A DNA stretch of 51,684 nt from Tannerellaceae bacterium (GCA_031259845.1 JAIRKZ010000186.1:1-51684); one strand, 5' to 3'; counted from the stretch's first letter, positions 1-9,232 are shown. The notes: a model not told the origin generated them from the sequence alone. Numbers and translations: made by a program.

Positions 1-519
1 TAAGGATAAATTTATAGATTTTCTAATGAATCAGTCAAAATAACGATTGTAGGGAAAATGTAGGGAATAAATTAAATAAACAACTAATAATCAGATATGA
101 TATATGTCCCGGCGAGACTACTTTTTAACAATCATTCACGCAAGAGACGAAACAAAAAAGGCCTTGCCATTAAGAAAGACCTTTCATTCAGGTTGTTAAG
201 TTTAAGCCCGTATCTTCCTTGCCAGCTCCGAAACATTAAGAACACTGAAGTAATTGAAGAATAACTGTAAGTTATATTTCCATTCAAATTCAAAGAGCTT
301 TAACTTAACGACATAAAGATAACGTTTTCGTTATAGTCGGCCAAATAAAAATAGTAGTCTCTAAATGTCATTTTTGCTTTTTTCTACTACTCCCATTTTT
401 TATCACACGTTTAATTATTAACTTTATCGCGCAATTCTAACATGAATTTCATACATGAAAAAAATATTTTAGGCGAAAACTAATAAATTTTTTATACAAA
501 TAATTGTAATCCATTGAAG
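1..519. other. AT-rich non-coding region
   Basis: No convincing coding frame was found here on either strand. Two small structures are visible. A 9-bp direct repeat TGTAGGGAA occurs at 48-56 and 59-67. A short perfect dyad, ATAACG-TTTT-CGTTAT, lies at 319-334. Neither can be assigned a function. The stretch probably holds the 5' regulatory DNA of rnhA and the 3' flank of a gene outside the window; no TAnnTTTG promoter box was recognised in it. Confidence 0.5.
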
Positions 520-612
520 ATGAACCTTTCAACAATAAAAGATGTTTTAGAAGAAAAGACAACAGTATCTGTTCAAGGTGATCCAAACATGTCTCAATCG
601 AAGGAATTATAA
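520..612 (+). CDS. possible 30-residue leader or small protein
   Basis: A small open frame runs from ATG 520 to TAA 610-612, ending 34 nt before rnhA. The predicted product is acidic and hydrophilic (it starts MNLSTIKDVLEEK) with no membrane segment or known motif. There is no strong ribosome binding site. It is listed only because it sits directly upstream of rnhA in the same direction and starts with a plausible amphipathic helix. It may equally be chance or the remnant of a longer gene. Confidence 0.15.
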   Translation: MNLSTIKDVLEEKTTVSVQGDPNMSQSKEL

Positions 613-646
613 AGCAAACCGAAGGAAGGGCTAAAGAAGGAAGCGT

Positions 647-1282
647 ATGGCGAAAGGTAAGTTTTATGTAGTTTGGAAGGGCTTGAATCCGGGCGTTTAC
701 GACAATTGGGAAGATTGTAAAAAACAGGTAGACGGGCAGGAAGGCGCAAAGTATAAATCGTTTGCATCCCGTCAGGAAGCCGCAGACGCATTGGAGAAAG
801 GATATACTTTCCGTCCGAAACAGGCCGGCGCACACAAGGCCTCCCCTTATAGCGTTAAAAAAAAGTCTGCCGGGTCGCCCAATACGGAGAGTATAGCGGT
901 TGATGCGGCTTGCAGCGGTAATCCGGGAGATATGGAATACCGGGGCGTATACGTCCGTACCGGGCAGGAGCTGTTTCATATAGGCCCGTTAAAGCAGGGA
1001 ACTAATAATATAGGCGAGTTTCTTGCACTCGTGCATGGGTTGGCCCTGCTGAAAAAAGGAAACAGCAACCTCCCCATCTATACCGACAGTATGAATGCCA
1101 TGCTATGGGTGAAGAATAAAAAAAGCAAAACAACCTTGAAGCGTACCCCCGCGAACGAGCCTGTCTTCGATTTAATAGAACGAGCCGAAAAATGGCTTCG
1201 CGAAAACGATTATACCACTCCCATCGTTAAATGGGAAACCTCCAGATGGGGCGAAATACCGGCAGACTTCGGAAGGAAGTGA
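647..1282 (+). CDS. rnhA: ribonuclease H with N-terminal viroplasmin (hybrid-binding) domain
   Basis: Cytoplasmic ribonuclease H1, which cleaves the RNA strand of RNA-DNA hybrids such as R-loops and primers. The 211-residue product has an N-terminal caulimovirus viroplasmin/hybrid-binding domain at about residues 4-50 (FYVVWKGLNPGVYDNW), a basic linker, and an RNase H fold from about residue 82. The four acidic catalytic residues are visible: D86 in VDAACSGNPG, E124 in GEFLALVHG, D147 in YTDS and D207 in ADFGRK. The start is the ATG after an AGAAGGA-like ribosome binding site. This two-domain layout is common in Bacteroidetes. The next gene begins 78 nt downstream in the same direction, so read-through into the glycosyltransferases is possible. 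Function is secure from motifs. Confidence 0.93.
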   Translation: MAKGKFYVVWKGLNPGVYDNWEDCKKQVDGQEGAKYKSFASRQEAADALEKGYTFRPKQAGAHKASPYSVKKKSAGSPNTESIAVDAACSGNPGDMEYRGVYVRTGQELFHIGPLKQGTNNIGEFLALVHGLALLKKGNSNLPIYTDSMNAMLWVKNKKSKTTLKRTPANEPVFDLIERAEKWLRENDYTTPIVKWETSRWGEIPADFGRK

Positions 1283-1360
1283 AATCTTCTTGTTTCGGAT
1301 GAAATAAATGGCTGCCGTTAAACTTAGATAAAAAGAGAAACGTCAAAACTAAAGAATAGT

Positions 1361-2413
1361 ATGTGTTCGAAAATTGTAATAGATTGTAGTAGAATGAAAA
1401 CACCCAATACGGGATTATTTCATTTTTGTTTGAATCTGGTCAATGCGTTGTACAGAAGAGACCTGAAGGAGAGGGATGCCTTAAGCGTCTTTGCTCAGCC
1501 GGGAGTGCAAAAATTTCTTCCTCCCAACATGGCTAAACTCAGCAAGCGTTTCTGGCATGCGTATTATCTCAGGCTGCCGGACGAGTGCAAGATATGGCAT
1601 TCAACCTTTCAGTTAGACAGGTACATGCCGTCTTCCGGCAAGCAAAAAAAGGTGCTGACCATCCATGACTTAAACTTTTTATACGACAGAAACCAGAAAG
1701 GATTGGAAGCCGGAATGAAGCGGTTGCAACATAATATTGATCTTGCAGATAAGCTGGTGGCCATTTCCGGATTTGCAAAAAAAGACGTCCTTACGTATAT
1801 GGACACGCATGGGAAAGATATTGATGTAATATACAATGGTTGTAATGTATATGACGGGGCTGTCCGGGCGCCGCACGATTTCTCGCCCCGGAAGCCATTT
1901 CTCTTAGCATTGGGAACCGTTCTTGCCAAAAAGAACTTTCATGTTTTGCCCTGCCTGTTGCAGAATAATGATTATACCTTGCTGATTATCGGAAATATCT
2001 CTTCCTATGAAAAGGTTATTATGGATGAAGCCGCTCGCTGGGGAGTGGCGGACAGGGTACATATCATCGGAGCGGTAAGCGAGGCAGTGAAGCATTGGTA
2101 TTTGCAAAATTGCGCAGCGTTTCTTTTCCCCTCTATAGCCGAAGGATTCGGAATGCCGGTTGTTGAAGCAATGTCGTATGGAAAGCCTGTTTTTTTATCA
2201 TCCCATACAGCGCTACCGGAAATAGGCGGGGATGTTGCCGTTTATTTTAATGACAGTTTCGACAGGGAAGAAATGCAGCAGGAATTTGAACGGGGAATGA
2301 AGATGTATCAAACGGCTATAACGGCAGAAATGATAAAGAGCCAGGCAGGGAAATTCTCATGGGATAGAGCAGCCGGCCAATATTGGAAGATATATCAGAC
2401 ATTATTAAATTAA
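1361..2413 (+). CDS. glycosyltransferase family 4 (GT-B fold), first of a pair
   Basis: Predicted cytoplasmic sugar transferase of the GT4 type, using a nucleotide sugar to extend a lipid-linked or core glycan. The 350-residue product has the two-lobed GT-B pattern: an N-terminal acceptor lobe, the segment LTIHDLNFLYDR near the domain boundary, then a C-terminal donor lobe with LLALGTVLAKKN and the EX7E motif in EGFGMPVVEA at about residues 260-268, followed by GKPVFLSSHTALPEIGG. It has no signal peptide or membrane helix. The next glycosyltransferase starts 4 nt after its stop codon, so the two are co-transcribed. With the convergent LPS kinase and GT9 genes this suggests lipopolysaccharide or surface glycan synthesis. 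The sugar cannot be inferred. Confidence 0.88.
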   Translation: MCSKIVIDCSRMKTPNTGLFHFCLNLVNALYRRDLKERDALSVFAQPGVQKFLPPNMAKLSKRFWHAYYLRLPDECKIWHSTFQLDRYMPSSGKQKKVLTIHDLNFLYDRNQKGLEAGMKRLQHNIDLADKLVAISGFAKKDVLTYMDTHGKDIDVIYNGCNVYDGAVRAPHDFSPRKPFLLALGTVLAKKNFHVLPCLLQNNDYTLLIIGNISSYEKVIMDEAARWGVADRVHIIGAVSEAVKHWYLQNCAAFLFPSIAEGFGMPVVEAMSYGKPVFLSSHTALPEIGGDVAVYFNDSFDREEMQQEFERGMKMYQTAITAEMIKSQAGKFSWDRAAGQYWKIYQTLLN

Positions 2414-2417
2414 ACAG

Positions 2418-3545
2418 ATGATGAAAATAGGCTTTGATGCAAAACGGATAACCCATAATGGAACCGGGCTGGGCAATTATGGAAGGATTATCATTAATTC
2501 GTTTACGGAACAGTATCCGCAAAACGAATATTTCCTGTATTCTCCCGGTCCCGGCAATGTAAAGTTGCGCAATCAGTTGCAGCCAAGCCGGGCCATATCC
2601 TTCCGATACCCAACGGGAGCGGATAAACTCTTTCCTCCTTTTTGGCGGACGTTTACGGTCACTACACAGGTAAGAAAAGACAAGGCAGACCTCTTTCACG
2701 GGCTAAGCAATGAACTGCCTCTCAATATAAGGAAAAGTAAAATCCCTTCCGTCGTTTCGGTACATGATTTAATATTCCTGCGCTATCCCCATTTATACAG
2801 CGCTATTGACAGGAGGATATATGCTTATAAATTCAAACAGGCCTGTTTGCAGTCTGACAGGATTATAGCCGTCAGCGAGCAGACAAAAAGGGATATTATA
2901 TCTTTCTTTGCGATAGACGAGGATAAGATAGACATTGTTTATTCCAGGTGCAACCTTGCTTTTTACGGCCAAGTCTCGGCGGAAGAAAAAGCGGCGGTAA
3001 GGGAGAAATATGCGCTGCCACATTCCTACATATTATATGTAGGGAGTATTGAAGAACGGAAGAATTTGCTGCTCATCGTAAAGGCTCTTAAAGGATTAAG
3101 GGAAGATGTCGCTTTACTCTCGATAGGCCGGCGTACGCCATACATGGATACCGTTGAGGCTTATATTAAAGAAAACAACATCCGGAAGAGGGTTCGCTTC
3201 CTTACAGATGTCCCTTTTGCCGATCTGCCGGCTTTTTATCAGATGGCGGAGGTGTTCGTCTATCCATCCTTTTTCGAAGGTTTCGGGCTGCCCATTTTGG
3301 AGGCATTGGTGTCGGGCGTGCCTGTTATAGCGGCTACGGGTTCGTGCCTTGAAGAAGCGGGAGGCCCGGGTTCCCTTTATACCGATCCGTATAATGAAGA
3401 TGAATTAAGAGACATGCTCCGGATGGTGTTAACGGATAAGGCATTGGCCGGTTCCATGCGCGTAAAAGGCCTTGCCTATTCAAAAGCTTTTGCCAATAAT
3501 ACGTTGGCCGGCGAGCTGATGGAGGTTTACAGGCGCGTGTTATAA
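2418..3545 (+). CDS. glycosyltransferase family 4 (mannosyltransferase-like), second of a pair
   Basis: A 375-residue GT-B glycosyltransferase. It opens with MKIGFDAKRITHNGTGLGNYGR, typical of GT4 enzymes whose glycine-rich first loop binds substrate. It carries LHVDLIF-like SVHDLIFLRYP in the first lobe, the donor-lobe segment LYVGSIEERKNL, and the EX7E motif in FEGFGLPILEA (about residues 287-295), followed by GVPVIAATGSCLEEAGG. It lies 4 nt behind the preceding glycosyltransferase and so forms an operon with it. Its last 6 nt overlap the end of the convergent LPS kinase gene. The likely role is outer-membrane glycan assembly; donor and acceptor sugars are unknown. Confidence 0.88.
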   Translation: MMKIGFDAKRITHNGTGLGNYGRIIINSFTEQYPQNEYFLYSPGPGNVKLRNQLQPSRAISFRYPTGADKLFPPFWRTFTVTTQVRKDKADLFHGLSNELPLNIRKSKIPSVVSVHDLIFLRYPHLYSAIDRRIYAYKFKQACLQSDRIIAVSEQTKRDIISFFAIDEDKIDIVYSRCNLAFYGQVSAEEKAAVREKYALPHSYILYVGSIEERKNLLLIVKALKGLREDVALLSIGRRTPYMDTVEAYIKENNIRKRVRFLTDVPFADLPAFYQMAEVFVYPSFFEGFGLPILEALVSGVPVIAATGSCLEEAGGPGSLYTDPYNEDELRDMLRMVLTDKALAGSMRVKGLAYSKAFANNTLAGELMEVYRRVL

Positions 3546-4277
3546 CTCGAAGGTTATGTCGTGCGTCTTCTTGTAGTTATTCCAGAATTTATTGCGGTAA
3601 TATAGAATCCAGGCGGTACATTCTTCCTTATCCGCCTTTCTCTCTTTGGCATATTCGCCGGCAATCAGGCGGAACATTTCCTCCTTGCCCCAGAGAGGGG
3701 CAAAGTTGGCGCATCCTTTCTTGACGGATACCGGATTGAACGCCATACGGTTTATGTCAACCAGGCAGAAGCGGACGCCTTCTTCGGTATCTTCAAAAAG
3801 TATGTTTCCCGGCGAGAAGTCTTTATGATAAATCCCTGCTTCGTGAAGGCGGGCGGTATAATGGGCTAATGAGCGGAGGATATGTTCCCGCCCGGAAAGC
3901 GGCCCTTTCCCAAATTCATACATATTCCGGGAGTAAGGCGATTGAAGGCTTATGAAGTAGGTCTGGCAGATACAGCCTCCTTTGCAAGTGATGATACAGG
4001 CCACCGGTTCGGGCGTGTAGAAGCCCATAGAGCGTAGTTTCAAGGCATAGCTGTAAGCGCGGGAGGCTTTTGCGGGACGGATGAAGGTATAGATCAAACG
4101 GTTTATGAATATAGGCGCTTTATAGCGTTTTACGTTTATGATTGCGCCTTCAACGTTGAACACTTTTATTTCGTTCCTGCCTTTATGGATGCTTATTCCT
4201 TCTTTATCGAACCGTTGGGGGATTGTGTTCACAAAAGCGGCCAGTTGTTCATAGGCCGGGTTAATAATTACTTTCAT
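3540..4277 (-). CDS. lipopolysaccharide kinase family protein (WaaP/KdkA-like)
   Basis: A 245-residue protein-kinase-fold enzyme of the lipopolysaccharide kinase type, which would phosphorylate a core sugar on the inner face of the membrane. The catalytic loop HKDFSPGN is at residues 151-158 (H151, D153, N158), followed by the metal-binding Asp of LVDINRM at D174. A candidate ATP-anchoring Lys lies in INVKRYKAP near residue 50. Its ATG overlaps the stop of the upstream GT9 gene by 4 nt (ATGA), showing translational coupling as the last gene of the DUF4254-GT9-kinase operon. It converges on the GT4 pair with a 6-nt overlap. The phosphate acceptor (Kdo or heptose) cannot be told from sequence alone. 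Confidence 0.82.
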   Translation of the reverse strand: MKVIINPAYEQLAAFVNTIPQRFDKEGISIHKGRNEIKVFNVEGAIINVKRYKAPIFINRLIYTFIRPAKASRAYSYALKLRSMGFYTPEPVACIITCKGGCICQTYFISLQSPYSRNMYEFGKGPLSGREHILRSLAHYTARLHEAGIYHKDFSPGNILFEDTEEGVRFCLVDINRMAFNPVSVKKGCANFAPLWGKEEMFRLIAGEYAKERKADKEECTAWILYYRNKFWNNYKKTHDITFEL

Positions 4278-5305
4278 GCGGAGAGGGTTTCTTCTATTTT
4301 GTCAATGATTTGCTGGGGGGCGAGTTGGGTAAGGCAAGCCCAGTCGCCACGGAAACAGGGTTTCTCGCCAAAGATGGAACAGGGGCGGCAATCCAGCGCT
4401 ACCTGTATGGCGTCTTCCGGCCTTTGGCGATAGCCGTAGAAGCCGGCGTATGGATGCGTGGCTCCCCAGACAGACAGCACCCTTGTCCCTACTAAGGAGG
4501 CGAAGTGCATATTGGCGGAGTCCATGCAAAGCAGCACGTCGAGGCGGCTGATAAGCGCTAATTCGTTGTCGAGCGAGTAGCGCCCCGCCACCATTTTAAC
4601 CCTCGGAAACTGTTGCGCCCATTGCTCCAGGATAAACTCTTCGTCTCCTTTGGCGCCCAGCAGGAAGAGGGTGTAGTCTTCGTGCCTCGACAAAGCTTCT
4701 ACGATTTGCCTCATCCGGTCAACGGGATATATCTTGCCCTTATGTTTGGCAAAGGGGGCTATTCCTATCCACTTGCCGGTTTTTTCGCCAAACCTTTCCG
4801 TTAGCAGGGAAAGGTTGGCGGGGCGTTCGTCAAAGAGCGAATGAAAGCTTCCGCCCAAACGGATGCCGGCGGCTTTGAATACGTCGGCATAGCGTTCTAC
4901 TACGGGTCGGATGGGCTTCAGCGTTTTGTTATTGCGGGCTGTCAGTTGCCTGCGTTCTTTCCGGGGCTTGATTACTACGAATACTTTCTTCCCTTTCAGG
5001 CGGAAGAGCGTGCGGATAATCATCGTCCGCAGTACGTTATGGAGGTCGAGCACGACGTCGAAATCGTACTTCGAGAAGGCCCGGGCGAAACGGAACAATC
5101 CGCAGAATGATTTCTCCGGGCCGGTAATGCTGATACCCGTTACCTCCACATTTCCCGGACGGTTCATAAACGCCGGGATAAGGAAGGCCTGCGTAAGCAC
5201 TACGAAAGAATCTGCCGGGTTTGCTTTTGCGGCAGCGTATATCGCCGGGATGGTCATTGCCACGTCTCCTATCGCCGAGAGCCGTATAACTAAGATTTTC
5301 GCCAT
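4274..5305 (-). CDS. glycosyltransferase family 9 (heptosyltransferase-like)
   Basis: A 343-residue GT9 enzyme of the ADP-heptose:LPS heptosyltransferase superfamily. It begins with the hallmark ILVIRLSAIGDVAMTIPA and has the donor-lobe features IGIAPFAKHKGKIYPVDR (residues near 190), FLLGAKGDEE, and LLCMDSANMHFASLVGTRVLSVWGATHP (conserved D, S, H and G). The C-terminal CRPCSIFGEKPC cysteine segment is usual in this family. The ATG overlaps the stop of the DUF4254 gene by one base (TAATG), and its own stop overlaps the LPS kinase start. The context points to LPS core assembly at the cytoplasmic membrane. Many Bacteroidetes lack classical heptose, so the true sugar is uncertain. Confidence 0.87.
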   Translation of the reverse strand: MAKILVIRLSAIGDVAMTIPAIYAAAKANPADSFVVLTQAFLIPAFMNRPGNVEVTGISITGPEKSFCGLFRFARAFSKYDFDVVLDLHNVLRTMIIRTLFRLKGKKVFVVIKPRKERRQLTARNNKTLKPIRPVVERYADVFKAAGIRLGGSFHSLFDERPANLSLLTERFGEKTGKWIGIAPFAKHKGKIYPVDRMRQIVEALSRHEDYTLFLLGAKGDEEFILEQWAQQFPRVKMVAGRYSLDNELALISRLDVLLCMDSANMHFASLVGTRVLSVWGATHPYAGFYGYRQRPEDAIQVALDCRPCSIFGEKPCFRGDWACLTQLAPQQIIDKIEETLSA

Positions 5306-5910
5306 TATTTTTTACCGTAAAGCGCAGGGTTCAGGGCAGGGTCGTTGTACATCTTCATCTGCTTGTATGCTTTCATGTACTTCCGGCCTTCTTTTATATC
5401 GTCCAGCAGTTGGGCCAGGGCGGTAGAGAGGTCTTTCCTCTGTTCCTGCAAGACGGCTAACTTCTGCAGGCAGGCAGCCTTGTGCGCCGGTTCCGCGTCC
5501 GGGCGGGTTGCTTCCTGCTGCATGTGGTATATCTTCAGGGCGAGGATAGAGAGGCGGTCTACCGCCCAGGCCGGGCTTTCGGTGTTGATGGTTGCGCCGG
5601 GCAATGTCTTTACCTCCCTGTACGTATCCAGGAAGTAGCTGTCTATTAGCTCCACCAGGTCTGTCCTGTCCTGGTTAGACTTGTCTATCCGGCGTTTGAT
5701 GGCCAGGGCCTCCGAAGGGTCTATGTCCGGGCGGCGGATGATGTCTTCCAGATGCCATTGAACGGTGTCTATCCAGTTTTTCAGGTAGAGGTAGTATTCG
5801 ATGCTTTTTGCTTCGTAGGGATTGTTTACCGGGGCGTCTACCTGGTCTGTCAGGTGATAATCGTTTATCGCTTGTTCAAAGATTTGATAGCTCATTGTGC
5901 TGAAACTCAT
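5305..5910 (-). CDS. DUF4254 family protein, head of LPS core operon
   Basis: A 201-residue, all-helical soluble protein matching the DUF4254 family of Bacteroidetes as I recognise it; its biochemical role is unknown. Visible features are NPYEAKSIEYYLYLKNWIDTVQWHLEDIIR, a recurring pattern of Leu/Glu/Arg helices, and the region SPAWAVDRLSILALKIYHM. There is no signal peptide or membrane span. It is the first gene of a tightly overlapping operon with the GT9 transferase and LPS kinase, a neighbourhood that ties it to core oligosaccharide assembly, perhaps as an accessory or scaffold factor (inference). A second ATG (MSYQ) five codons in is an alternative start. A TATCTTTA promoter box lies 35 nt upstream. 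Confidence 0.78.
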   Translation of the reverse strand: MSFSTMSYQIFEQAINDYHLTDQVDAPVNNPYEAKSIEYYLYLKNWIDTVQWHLEDIIRRPDIDPSEALAIKRRIDKSNQDRTDLVELIDSYFLDTYREVKTLPGATINTESPAWAVDRLSILALKIYHMQQEATRPDAEPAHKAACLQKLAVLQEQRKDLSTALAQLLDDIKEGRKYMKAYKQMKMYNDPALNPALYGKK

Positions 5911-5944
5911 AATCGCTTCTTTTGATTTGTTTGTATTTTGGTTG

Positions 5945-5952
5945 TAAAGATA
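5945..5952 (-). promoter_or_regulatory. putative -7 box for DUF4254-GT9-LPS kinase operon
   Basis: On the minus strand this reads TATCTTTA, one base from the Bacteroidetes -7 consensus TAnnTTTG, and lies 35 nt before the DUF4254 ATG. A T-rich tract precedes it where the -33 element would lie. Confidence 0.55.
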
Positions 5953-5967
5953 GTGAAAAAAAAGGAC

Positions 5968-8900
5968 TTATTTATTCCACATCCGGGGCGCCGGGACGCC
6001 GGGGAAGGGTTTGCGCGATTCCAGGTCTTTCATCACCTCTTCTATGGCGCGGGCAAGTTGCTGGTCTTCGCCGTTCCATTCTTTCACGGGGTCGTTATCT
6101 ACCGGTATGTCGGGGTCTACGCCGTGGTTTTCGATAATCCAGTCGCCTGTTTTGGGGTCGTAGCTGGTGAAGAAAGGTACGCGGAGGTCTGTTCCGTCGA
6201 TAAAGGGCAGGGAACCGCTGATGCCTACGATGCCTCCCCACGTGCGAACGCCGATGAGCTTACCCAGGCCCAGGGCGCGGAATCCCCAGGGGAACAGGTC
6301 GCCGTCGGAAGCGGAATATTTATTGATGAGGCATACTTTGGGGCCTGCCTGCACGGCGTCGGGGATGGTTCCCGTACGTGTGGAACCCCGTCTCATGGTG
6401 AGGCGGTAAGGTTCGCGGGCGAGACGTTCCAGAATCATGGGCGACACGTTTCCCCCGCCATTGGCGCGGTCGTCAATAATCAGCGCTTCCTTATCCAATT
6501 GCGGGTAGAAGTAGCGTGCAAACTCGTTGAGGCCTTCCACGCCCATGTCGGGGATGTAGATGTAGCCCACCCGGCCGTTCGTGGCTTCGTCTACCTTGCG
6601 GATGTTTTCCTGCACCCGGTTGTAATGCTGTAAAGGATATTCGTCGGCCAGCGGGTTTACCACCACCTTGCGTGCGCCAGACAGTTGCGCTTTGTCGTTG
6701 AGCGACAGCTCTACCGGTACGTTTGCCTTGCCCGCCAGGAGCGAATACATATCCTTCACGCTGTTAGCAGGCACGCCGTCTATCGCCACGATGTATTCGC
6801 CGGCTTTGGCGTTGACGCCCGGTTCGGCCAGCGGCGAGCGCAGGCGGCTGCTCCACGAGGCGCCGGGCCATATCTTTTCTAAGCGGAAGAAGCCGGTGGC
6901 GGCGTCGCGGGTTATTCCGGCGCCCAGAAGGCCGGTCTGCACGCGGGGGGCTTTCTCGTATTCACCCGGGTTGATGTAGGCGTGTCCTACGTTCAGTTCG
7001 CCAATCATCTCGCCGATTACGTAATTCAGGTCGAGGCGATTCTTTACGTAAGGGAGCCATACTTCGTATTTCTTTTTCATGGCCGGCCAGTCTGTGCCGT
7101 GCATGTTTTCCAGATAGAACCCGTCTCGCATGGCCCGCCAGGCTTCGTTGAATATCTGGTTCCACTCCTGCGGGCAGGCGGTTGTAATCTTCATATTACT
7201 TACGTTCACGGCCTCTTTCAGGTCTGCCTTTCCCGTGGGGATGTCTGTTACGAAGAGTTGGGGGAGGGGGGTGATGAAGCAGGCTTTCTTGCTGCCCGGT
7301 TCTACGTGCATCGAGGCGCCGTCGGCAATGTCTTCCTGCTTTTGCTTTTTCAGGTCGAACATTTTTGTGTTCGCGCCGCTGGAGTAATATACTTGCTCGC
7401 CGTTGGAATAGAAGTTGCCGTACCTTCCGGGCGAAAGGGGCAGTTTTACAATCCGCTCCGCGATGCCGTCTGGGTGGAACGTCACGGCGGGGGCGGCTGT
7501 TTTCGCGCCGGACGACGCTTCTTTTCCTTTTTCCCTGCTTTCTTTTTCACCGTTCACTGCGGCGTCTTCCGGGAGGAAGGGCGAGGGGGTGTCTTTGCTG
7601 AGGAGGGCCAGGTAGACGCCTCCCATGTTGCTGTAAGAGTGGTTCCATTCGGTGTTGCTGTACGTGGGATTGAAGTCGCGCATGGAGGTAAAGACGAGGT
7701 ATTTGCCGTCGGCGCTGAAGGCCGGCGAGTAGGAATCGTACCATTTGTCGGTAACGGGGTATTCCTTTTCATCGGCGATATTATAGAGGTATATGATGTT
7801 GAAATCGTTCGCAGCCATCCGGGCGTAGGCGAGCCATTGGTTGTCGGGCGAAAAATGCACGCCGCGTATTTCGCCGAAGGGGTCTTGCAGAACGACGGCA
7901 ACGCTCCCGGCGGCAACGTCGAGCAGGTTGATGCGGTTCTTCCGGTCGGTATAGACAATCTTTTTCGAATCGGCGCTCCACTCGAAGTCGCGGATATAGG
8001 TGTCATTGTTTTTGGTAAGCTGAAGCGGTTCGCCCCCGGCGGCGTCTTGCATCCAAAGCTCCGTTTCGCCCGTTGCGTCTGAAATACAGGCTATCCATTT
8101 GCCGTCGGGCGACCATTGGGCGTTGCGCTCGTGTACGCCGGGCGTGCGGGTGATGTTTCTGGCCACTCCCTTACCGGCGGGGATGTTGAACACTTCGCCG
8201 CGGGCAGTTACGGCCAGCCGCTCCCCTCCGGGCGAAAGGCTGGCGGCGGTGATATACCCGGCGCCGTCTTTTATACCGGCGCGGGCGTATACGTTGTCTG
8301 ACGAAAGGGTGACGGATACTTTCTCCGGGCGGCGGGCGGCTACGTCCATTTTGTAGATGTACCCGCCGTTTTCAAACACGATGGTATGGCCGTGTATGCT
8401 GGGGAACTTTACGTCGTATTCGGTAAAGCTGGTCACCTTTTCGGTTTGCCGGGTGGCGGTATTGTATACGAAGATGTTCATGGTGCGGTCGCGGTCTGAG
8501 ATATAGAAGATGTTGTCTCCGGCCCACATCGGCATGATGTCTTGCGCGTCGCTGGCGGTGACGTTTTCTACCGTTTGCCGGGCCGGGTCGTATATCCATA
8601 TATCGTCGGCCATGCCGCCTTTGTAGTATTTCCAGGTACGAAATTCGCGCATTACCCGGTTGTAAGCCAGCCGGGCGCCGTCGGGCGAGTAGCTGCAGAA
8701 GCCTCCTTCGGGCAAGGGTATGGGCTGCGACAATCCGCCCTCCCTGTTTACGGTGTATAGCCTGCCGTCGAAGCCGGAGCTGATACGGTTTCGGTAAACG
8801 ATGCTGTTGCCGTCGGGCGTCCAGCCCATCACGATGTTGTTAGGCCCCATGCGGTCGCCCAGGTCGTCGCGGGCATTGGTGGCGGTGTAGGTGAGCCTCA

Positions 8901-9201
8901 GGGGTTCGCCCCCGCTTGAGGGGATGGTATACACTTCGGTATTGCCGTCGTATTGCCCGGTGAAGGCAATCGTTTTACCGTCGGGCGAGAAGCGGGCGAA
9001 CATTTCATATCCTACATGCGAGGTGAGCCGCGAAGCCTCCCCGCCGTTAAGCGATACCTTGTATAAGTCGCCTGCATACGAGAAAACAATCTCGCTGCCA
9101 TTGGTAGCCGGAAAGCGCAGCAGCCTCCCTTCGCCTGCCGCCGAAGCCATAGCGGCCACTCCGGCGCATGCCATTAAAACAGATAATAATCTTTTTCGCA
9201 T
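5968..9201 (-). CDS. exported tricorn-like S41 protease with beta-propeller and PDZ domains
   Basis: A 1077-residue secreted serine peptidase of the S41 tricorn-core type, with a signal peptide at residues 1-21 (MRKRLLSVLMACAGVAAMASA). The first half is a WD40-like (PD40/TolB) beta-propeller with repeats such as FSPDGKTIAFTG and WSPDGKWIACISD. A charged, low-complexity linker (EKESREKGKEASSGAK) follows, then the tricorn core region with NVGHAYINPG, a PDZ domain (GEYIVAIDGVPANSV), and the catalytic domain with SASDGDLFP. The Ser is at about residue 965 and the presumed Glu of IIENHGVDPD at about 1024. The His of GHAYI matches the tricorn His. It should degrade peptides in the periplasm or at the surface. 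It is monocistronic, with a perfect TACCTTTG promoter box 24 nt upstream of the start. Confidence 0.9.
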   Translation of the reverse strand: MRKRLLSVLMACAGVAAMASAAGEGRLLRFPATNGSEIVFSYAGDLYKVSLNGGEASRLTSHVGYEMFARFSPDGKTIAFTGQYDGNTEVYTIPSSGGEPLRLTYTATNARDDLGDRMGPNNIVMGWTPDGNSIVYRNRISSGFDGRLYTVNREGGLSQPIPLPEGGFCSYSPDGARLAYNRVMREFRTWKYYKGGMADDIWIYDPARQTVENVTASDAQDIMPMWAGDNIFYISDRDRTMNIFVYNTATRQTEKVTSFTEYDVKFPSIHGHTIVFENGGYIYKMDVAARRPEKVSVTLSSDNVYARAGIKDGAGYITAASLSPGGERLAVTARGEVFNIPAGKGVARNITRTPGVHERNAQWSPDGKWIACISDATGETELWMQDAAGGEPLQLTKNNDTYIRDFEWSADSKKIVYTDRKNRINLLDVAAGSVAVVLQDPFGEIRGVHFSPDNQWLAYARMAANDFNIIYLYNIADEKEYPVTDKWYDSYSPAFSADGKYLVFTSMRDFNPTYSNTEWNHSYSNMGGVYLALLSKDTPSPFLPEDAAVNGEKESREKGKEASSGAKTAAPAVTFHPDGIAERIVKLPLSPGRYGNFYSNGEQVYYSSGANTKMFDLKKQKQEDIADGASMHVEPGSKKACFITPLPQLFVTDIPTGKADLKEAVNVSNMKITTACPQEWNQIFNEAWRAMRDGFYLENMHGTDWPAMKKKYEVWLPYVKNRLDLNYVIGEMIGELNVGHAYINPGEYEKAPRVQTGLLGAGITRDAATGFFRLEKIWPGASWSSRLRSPLAEPGVNAKAGEYIVAIDGVPANSVKDMYSLLAGKANVPVELSLNDKAQLSGARKVVVNPLADEYPLQHYNRVQENIRKVDEATNGRVGYIYIPDMGVEGLNEFARYFYPQLDKEALIIDDRANGGGNVSPMILERLAREPYRLTMRRGSTRTGTIPDAVQAGPKVCLINKYSASDGDLFPWGFRALGLGKLIGVRTWGGIVGISGSLPFIDGTDLRVPFFTSYDPKTGDWIIENHGVDPDIPVDNDPVKEWNGEDQQLARAIEEVMKDLESRKPFPGVPAPRMWNK

Positions 9202-9224
9202 ATATCTTATGATTTGATTACAGG

Positions 9225-9232
9225 CAAAGGTA
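9225..9232 (-). promoter_or_regulatory. -7 promoter box of tricorn-like protease gene
   Basis: The minus strand reads TACCTTTG followed by C, a perfect TAnnTTTG box, 24 nt upstream of the protease ATG. Confidence 0.7.

Noticed and set aside
6982..8082. Long plus-strand open frame opposite the tricorn-like protease
   Set aside because: It lies fully inside a well-supported gene on the other strand, and its product has low-complexity composition expected of an antisense frame in GC-biased codons.
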